Source: a virus. Taken from it: 20,071 nt of DNA. Below are positions 15,731 through 20,071 of the stretch, in pieces. Every line of letters starts with the position of its first letter. Positions within the stretch are counted from its first letter, which is position 1. Below the pieces are notes generated by a model. That model worked only from the letters and a program-made list of their open reading frames with translations, did no database searches and was not told the origin of the DNA. The position numbers and the translations under genes are program-made. The DNA lies in IMG/VR virus record IMGVR_UViG_3300031772_008745, positions 1-20,071 of that record; one strand, given 5' to 3'.

Positions 15731-15871
15731 ATGGGGCACAAGCGTTTTGAAATGTTCTTCGAACGGCACATAGGCATTGGGCTGAGATGGGACCATGCAG
15801 GTTTCCCCCTGCACCTGTCGTTGGCCCTCCCGTTCGTAACCGTCACCGTCGGCATCGGGTCTTACAAATGA
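15731..15871 (+). CDS. Unknown 46-aa small protein, hydrophobic C-terminus
   Basis: The preferred start is ATG 15731, with AAAGGG at 15718-15723 (7 nt spacing); an upstream in-frame start at 15680 would lie inside the previous gene. The N-terminal half is polar and aromatic (MGHKRFEMFFERHIGIGLRW). The C-terminal half is hydrophobic (LHLSLALPFVTVTVGIG), long enough for a short membrane segment or two buried beta-strands. Its stop is shared with the next start (ATGA at 15868), which supports it being real. Confidence 0.62.
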   Translation: MGHKRFEMFFERHIGIGLRWDHAGFPLHLSLALPFVTVTVGIGSYK

Positions 15872-16146
15872 AAAGCAACTTGATAACGATGATAGTTGAC
15901 GAACACTGCGAGAAATGCGAGGAAGTGAAAAGGGCTGTCACAAAATCCCTCTCTGACAACGGGATTACCGCAAAAATCAGGTTCATCAAGTACGACACGG
16001 ACGAGGCGGTTGATTTGGCCATCGTCCACAACCTTTCGCAGGTCCCGTCAATGGTCGTCAACGGCGTCGGGTTCGCCGGTTTCCCCAACGAAATCGTTTT
16101 CTTGGTTGCCCTCGGGAAGAAGTCAGGTTTCGGGAAGAAGTCATGA
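15868..16146 (+). CDS. Glutaredoxin/thioredoxin-like protein
   Basis: 92 aa. The start is ATG 15868, overlapping the previous stop (ATGA); a longer frame from 15787 would overlap the 46-aa gene. Redox-active C14-E-K-C17 follows the first strand (LITMIVDEHCEKC), and the cis-proline site is VPSMVV with P60, as in glutaredoxins and NrdH. It probably passes electrons to a reductase; in phages the usual partner is ribonucleotide reductase. It overlaps the radical-SAM gene by four bases. The C-terminus holds a small tandem repeat (GKKSGFGKKS), coded by two 14-bp direct repeats at 16112 and 16130. Confidence 0.8.
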   Translation: MKSNLITMIVDEHCEKCEEVKRAVTKSLSDNGITAKIRFIKYDTDEAVDLAIVHNLSQVPSMVVNGVGFAGFPNEIVFLVALGKKSGFGKKS

Positions 16147-16880
16147 GCTGGATACCCGACATAGTCGGAATCAACCCTGTGGCGGAGGCTGGGTTCCCCG
16201 ACGTAATATGTCCCGTCGTTTTTCTCGCCGGCTGCAACCTCCGGTGCTCATACTGCCTCAATTCATCCATAGTCAGTGAAAAACCAAAGTCGGACATGAC
16301 GGTTGACGGAGTCTTGGAATACCTGAAGGAGAATGAGGAGGATACGATTCTGGTCTCCGGCGGGGAACCGTGTATGAGCGAATCGCTCCTGCCTTTTGTG
16401 AGGGCTCTCGTGGGCGGCGGCATATCGGTCAGGCTTGCGACCAACGGGTCGTTCCCAAGGGTTGTAAACGACCTGATCCTTAATGGACTGATTTCTTTTG
16501 TGGCTCTTGACATCAAGTTCGATGTGTTTTCAGACAGGTTCCCTGACGATGTCGCCGAACTTGTTGGGACATCGGATGTCTCAACCTATGCGAACAATGT
16601 TCGTGATTCAGTTGATCTGATGGAGGCGCATTCCGGAAACGGCAAGATCGGTTGCGAATACAGGACAACGCTTTATCCACCCTTGATAGGGGAGAGGGAA
16701 ATCAGGGGGATATCGCACTGGCTGGGGCGTGAGGCAACATGGGTTCTTCAGCAGTACCGAGATGCGGATGGCTGCGGCTTCGGAGGGGCAAAGGCAAAGC
16801 CGTATGGGAGAAAAACCGTTGATGAGCTATTGGGAGTCGCCAAGGCTCTGATCCACAACACCTATTTGCGGGAGCCGTAG
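16143..16880 (+). CDS. nrdG: Radical SAM activating enzyme, NrdG/PflA type
   Basis: 245 aa. The [4Fe-4S] motif is C31-x3-C35-x2-C38 (CNLRCSYC), preceded by FPDVICPVVFLAG, the lead-in typical of the NrdG2/PflA-like activases. The SAM-binding motif SGGEP is at 72-76, followed by a strand with ATNGSF. Length and layout fit an activase that installs a glycyl radical, most often on anaerobic ribonucleotide reductase NrdD. The NrdD partner is not in the window, so the substrate is inferred. A different small radical-SAM enzyme such as QueE is less likely, since QueE usually has a different cysteine spacing. The gene is coupled to the glutaredoxin gene by ATGA. Confidence 0.85.
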   Translation: MSWIPDIVGINPVAEAGFPDVICPVVFLAGCNLRCSYCLNSSIVSEKPKSDMTVDGVLEYLKENEEDTILVSGGEPCMSESLLPFVRALVGGGISVRLATNGSFPRVVNDLILNGLISFVALDIKFDVFSDRFPDDVAELVGTSDVSTYANNVRDSVDLMEAHSGNGKIGCEYRTTLYPPLIGEREIRGISHWLGREATWVLQQYRDADGCGFGGAKAKPYGRKTVDELLGVAKALIHNTYLREP

Positions 16881-16888
16881 AGGACATC

Positions 16889-17395
16889 ATGCCACAAGAG
16901 GAAAAGATATATGAGATGCTTCAGGATGGTAACGATATTGTCTTTAACTTGCGACAGAAATATCCGAAAATATTATGGGCAGTTATTCCGGATCAAATCG
17001 TCGTAATTGGTGTCACCAACAAAAAGCGTCCGGCAACTCAAAAAAAGCTTGCGTTTATCACAAAAATTAATCCTGCTATGCGAACTATAATCAAGACTTT
17101 TGGGAACAAGGATGTTAAATATGTTATTGAGGTATACGCTTCTGAATTTATGCAATGGAGTGCACCAAGAAGGCAATGGCTTATGTTTCATGAACTTCTG
17201 CATGTTCCTGGCCCCGATGACAAGGGATTATTAGATCATGATGTAGAAGATCAAGCGGTCATATTAGACGCCGTTGGAATAGATTGGTGGTCGAAAGATT
17301 CACTACCAGATATTTTGTCTGGCGATACCTTTCCGTTTAGGGAGGAGCTGGCTTTGAGACTTCATAATTCAAATCCATATGATTCAGATGTATAA
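16889..17395 (+). CDS. Putative phage metallopeptidase (HExxH)
   Basis: 168 aa, ATG 16889 with GAGGA at 16880-16884. The zinc-protease motif H101-E-L-L-H105 follows a helix (RRQWLMF). A downstream LDHDVEDQAVILDAVG (115-130) could supply a third metal ligand (H117 or D118). The arrangement, HELLH plus an HD-E-D segment followed by a Trp-rich end, matches the phage metallopeptidase family, whose biological role is not established. There is no signal peptide, so it acts in the cytoplasm. Base composition is clearly more A+T-rich than in the upstream genes. The gene ends in GAT-GTA-TAA, which forms part of a TGTATAAT element. Confidence 0.8.
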   Translation: MPQEEKIYEMLQDGNDIVFNLRQKYPKILWAVIPDQIVVIGVTNKKRPATQKKLAFITKINPAMRTIIKTFGNKDVKYVIEVYASEFMQWSAPRRQWLMFHELLHVPGPDDKGLLDHDVEDQAVILDAVGIDWWSKDSLPDILSGDTFPFREELALRLHNSNPYDSDV

Positions 17396-17396
17396 T
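17389..17396 (+). promoter_or_regulatory. Candidate promoter -10 element, TGTATAAT
   Basis: TGTATAAT preceded by TTCAGA, overlapping the stop of the metallopeptidase gene in the same way as the copy at 14093. An AGAGGA site follows, but no ORF starts 45-55 nt downstream, so it may drive the endonuclease gene or be left over from a gene displaced by it. Confidence 0.45.
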
Positions 17397-17538
17397 AGAG
17401 GACGCCTTAGTCTGATAACCGGATAATTCCCCGATTAATGTCGGCTCTTGTAAGCGGTTGTGATGTAACTACACGATGTAAAGAAAAAGTCATCTTAAGA
17501 TAAAGGAATTGTTGGTGGTTGTATTGTATAATTAGGGT
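17396..17538 (+). other. Non-coding gap before the homing endonuclease
   Basis: 143 bp without a gene. It holds a 10-bp palindrome ATCTTAAGAT (17492-17501), a direct repeat GATGTAA (17462 and 17475) and a second TGTATAAT just before the endonuclease start. No tRNA fold or terminator is evident. Confidence 0.5.
17525..17532 (+). promoter_or_regulatory. Candidate promoter -10 element, TGTATAAT, adjacent to a start codon
   Basis: TGTATAAT ends only 6 nt before ATG 17539, so a transcript from it would begin at or near the start codon. Upstream bases fit the shared consensus less well than the other copies. Confidence 0.45.
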
Positions 17539-18837
17539 ATGAACATCAAGATTCGGCTTCTTCGAAATGGCAAGAGGTGGGATAATTTTGATGGCGAAAG
17601 ATGGACAAAAGAAGAGGATAAAATACTGCAGGATATGTATTCCACCTGCGACAAGAAAGAGATTATGTCTCTTTTGCCACACAGGACGTGGGGATCAATT
17701 TCGACCAGAAGCATCAAGTCGTTCGGACTTTCCCGTAATCTGTTTGATTGGAGGCCAGAAGAAGATAAAATCCTTCGCGATAAGTATGCAAGGAGTCGCC
17801 TTCAAGACTTGATGATTCTTTTGCCGACAAGAACTTGGAGTAGCATTCAGAGTAGAGCCAGCAAAGTGTTGAGCCTGTCACGCAACGTCAGGGCTTGGAG
17901 CAATGAAGAAATCGGCGCACTTTCTCAGCATTACCCTAACGGTGGTGTGAAATCCACTCGGGATCTTTTACCGTTGAGGTCTGATTCCGTCATTAGATGC
18001 AAGGCCAGCGGGCTCGGGATTCGCCAGATACGTGGAGAGAATTGTAATCTAGCTTCGTTGTTTTTGCCGCATCCGATTTCCTATTATTGGTTGGGGTTCT
18101 TGTTAGCTGACGGGCACTTTGATCCAAGCCGTGGCATAGGCAGTCTTTGTTTGGCAAAAAAAGATGAGAATTCCATTCGGGAGTTTGCATCATTTATATC
18201 GTGTCAAAACATTAAGCCAAGTCAACACGATTCTGTTTCGGTTTATTTTCATTCTCATAAAGACATCCCAAGATTGTGTCAAAAGTTCTCAATTCAAAGC
18301 AACAAAACCCGTTATCCGCCTGACTTATCTGCCATAGACAATGACAAAAACGCGATGTTGTCGATGTTGATTGGTCTTATCGATGGGGATGGTTGTATAT
18401 ACAATGCGGATAATATCCGGCGATCCTATATGGGTCTGATGTGCCACGCAAGTTGGATTGGAATTTATCAAAGGTTTGTGAAATTTCTCCTTAGGGAATT
18501 TAAGGTCAACGGGGTCAGCCCCAAATGCTCTGTCGGTTTGGTCAACAAGAGAATCGGGTCTTCTATAAGACGATATGTTAGATTCAACATTTTTGACCAT
18601 TATTTGCTAAAAGAAATGAAGCGAATGGCAATTCGGATGGATCTGCCGATGATGAGGAGAAAGTGGGACAAGGTTGATTTGGAATATGTTACTGAAAGAG
18701 AATCAACTCCTCTGGTTATGGAGAATGTCAGAAGGTTGGTCGGACAAGGTTTGAAATATAAAGAAATTATGAAGAAGACCGGATATACAGAATCTCGGGT
18801 CAAGTGGAGTATTAAAAAGTGTCTTGCGCGGCCGTAA
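17539..18837 (+). CDS. Modular LAGLIDADG homing endonuclease
   Basis: 432 aa. Two LAGLIDADG motifs mark a single-chain enzyme: [10 protein letters not shown] with D191, and LIGLIDGDG (277-285) with D284. Each aspartate would bind a catalytic metal. Before them are three tandem Myb/SANT-like repeats of about 45 residues (about 22-65, 71-115 and 120-160). Each begins W-x-x-E-E-D/I and contains LLP.R (LLPHRTW, LLPTRTW, LLPLRSD), probably DNA-reading modules. A C-terminal helix-turn-helix-like segment lies at about 393-425 ([20 protein letters not shown]). A+T-rich and isolated from its neighbours, it is a free-standing selfish gene. There is no good Shine-Dalgarno. No intron or intein is visible around it. 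Confidence 0.9.
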
Positions 18838-18842
18838 GGTTG

Positions 18843-18870
18843 TTGACATTACGTCATTTTGTTGTATTGT
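18843..18870 (+). promoter_or_regulatory. Promoter of the deformylase gene
   Basis: A perfect TTGACA (18843-18848), a 16-nt spacer, and TATTGT (18865-18870). The bases before the -10 box read TTTTGT-TG, almost the same as at 9324-9331. The -10 box ends 7 nt before ATG 18878, so the transcript may have little or no leader. Confidence 0.65.
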
Positions 18871-18877
18871 TGAAGAT

Positions 18878-19537
<660 letters not shown>

Positions 19538-19571
19538 AGTCGGAAAACCGTTGAAATAGGAGAATGACGCC

Positions 19572-20071
19572 ATGAATGAAGAGATCAGCAAGCAAACAAA
19601 AGCAAGCGAAGCACTGTGGTTCCTCAACGACCATCCGGGGATAAATTGCCCCGTCTACGGTGGGTTCATGTCCGATTGCGCGTTCTGCATGAACCCCGTT
19701 TCCAAGGAGGGTGTTGAAAAGATGTCCCCCGTCATTCTGGAAAGAGGGCACCCCAGGTTCCAAGAGTTCGCCCACCTTCTGGATCCAGAGGACAAGGATC
19801 TCCCCGACGCCGACGTGTATGTCACCTACGAGGCCTTCTACGGGAAGCCGTGGGAGTGCGACCATGTCGACTATCATTGCGAAGTCGATTTCTTCGCGTT
19901 CAAGGGGAACGTGACGAGCGTCAACTGCCACGACTATGCCAACTGGAACCGATATCACGGCTTCAACCTTTGGCGGCCGTCACTTGAGGACATGCTGATC
20001 GTAGCGGCCTCTGAGGTCAGGAAAATCTTCGGGCCCTTCGACGGCAACAGCTTCCTGACAGGCGAGGAGAG
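19572..20071 (+). CDS. Unknown protein, 5' part (cut by window end)
   Basis: ATG 19572 with AGGAG at 19558-19562 (9 nt spacing) opens a frame that stays open to the last base, giving 166 complete codons. An ATG at 19564 is too close to the Shine-Dalgarno. The protein begins MNEEISKQTKASEALWF and has cysteines in CPVYGGFMSDCAFC (C-x10-C-x2-C). Later segments are rich in aromatic and acidic residues, with further Cys and His (ECDHVDYHCEVDFF). The Cys/His pattern could bind a metal, but no known motif fits. It follows the deformylase gene by 34 bp and is probably co-transcribed with it. Confidence 0.75.
   Translation, partial: MNEEISKQTKASEALWFLNDHPGINCPVYGGFMSDCAFCMNPVSKEGVEKMSPVILERGHPRFQEFAHLLDPEDKDLPDADVYVTYEAFYGKPWECDHVDYHCEVDFFAFKGNVTSVNCHDYANWNRYHGFNLWRPSLEDMLIVAASEVRKIFGPFDGNSFLTGEE

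Larger units (their letters stand above)
16889..18837. other. A+T-rich island, likely recently acquired
   Basis: Two sampled 120-bp stretches have low G+C (17041-17160: 39 of 120; 18181-18300: 41 of 120), against 37 of 60 at 12421-12480. The segment contains the metallopeptidase, a 143-bp non-coding gap and the homing endonuclease. Codon choice changes (AAA, GAT, ATT and TTT dominate). Both edges fall at gene boundaries. Confidence 0.65.

Noticed and set aside
16112-16143. Two 14-bp direct repeats (period 18) at the end of the glutaredoxin gene
   Set aside because: Only two copies, inside coding sequence and in frame, giving GKKSGFGKKS. Best read as a small tail duplication, not a functional repeat.

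Overview
This window reads as part of a large double-stranded DNA tailed-phage genome (Caudoviricetes), from the replication, recombination and transcription region. Evidence: every credible gene lies on the + strand, genes are packed with 1-8 nt overlaps, and they include a phage-style DnaE polymerase, RecA/UvsX, a zinc-finger-less primase, an SSB candidate, a fused Mre11-Rad50 nuclease, a divergent sigma factor, a homing endonuclease and many small unknown proteins. No virion genes, tRNAs, rRNAs, CRISPR arrays or insertion sequences are visible. The host cannot be read from the sequence. Most genes are G+C-rich (about 55-62 % where counted) and use AGG heavily for arginine.

Layout. 1-3545: tail of an unknown gene, a 179-aa unknown, and a 950-aa DnaE-type polymerase that ends just after a clamp-binding-like motif. 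3546-5163: four small or medium unknown genes. 5164-5376: a structured non-coding stretch with a palindrome, a possible promoter and several hairpins, leading the SSB candidate (5377-6318). A stem-loop separates it from recA (6402-7520), the primase (7520-8287) and the sigma-like factor (8310-9308). 9309-14099: promoter, SpoVS-family protein, a 223-aa unknown, and a 1234-aa SbcD-SbcC (Mre11-Rad50) fusion. 14153-16880: YkgJ-type cysteine-cluster protein, four small unknowns, a glutaredoxin-like protein and a radical-SAM activase coupled by ATGA overlaps. 16889-18837: an A+T-rich island with a phage metallopeptidase and a modular LAGLIDADG endonuclease. 18878-19537: peptide deformylase fused to a SEC-C zinc motif. 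19572-end: start of an unknown cysteine-containing protein.

How it fits together. Polymerase, SSB, RecA, primase and Mre11-Rad50 fusion form a coherent replication and recombination-repair set. The helicase, clamp and clamp loader must lie elsewhere or be host-supplied. The glutaredoxin and radical-SAM pair suggests nucleotide reduction. The sigma-like factor may read a repeated promoter element found here, consensus TTCNGR-TG-TATAAT, at five or six gene junctions. That element and the switch-like SSB leader are the best candidates for undescribed regulation. The deformylase-SEC-C fusion, the Mre11-Rad50 fusion and the phage SpoVS protein are the most unusual proteins.
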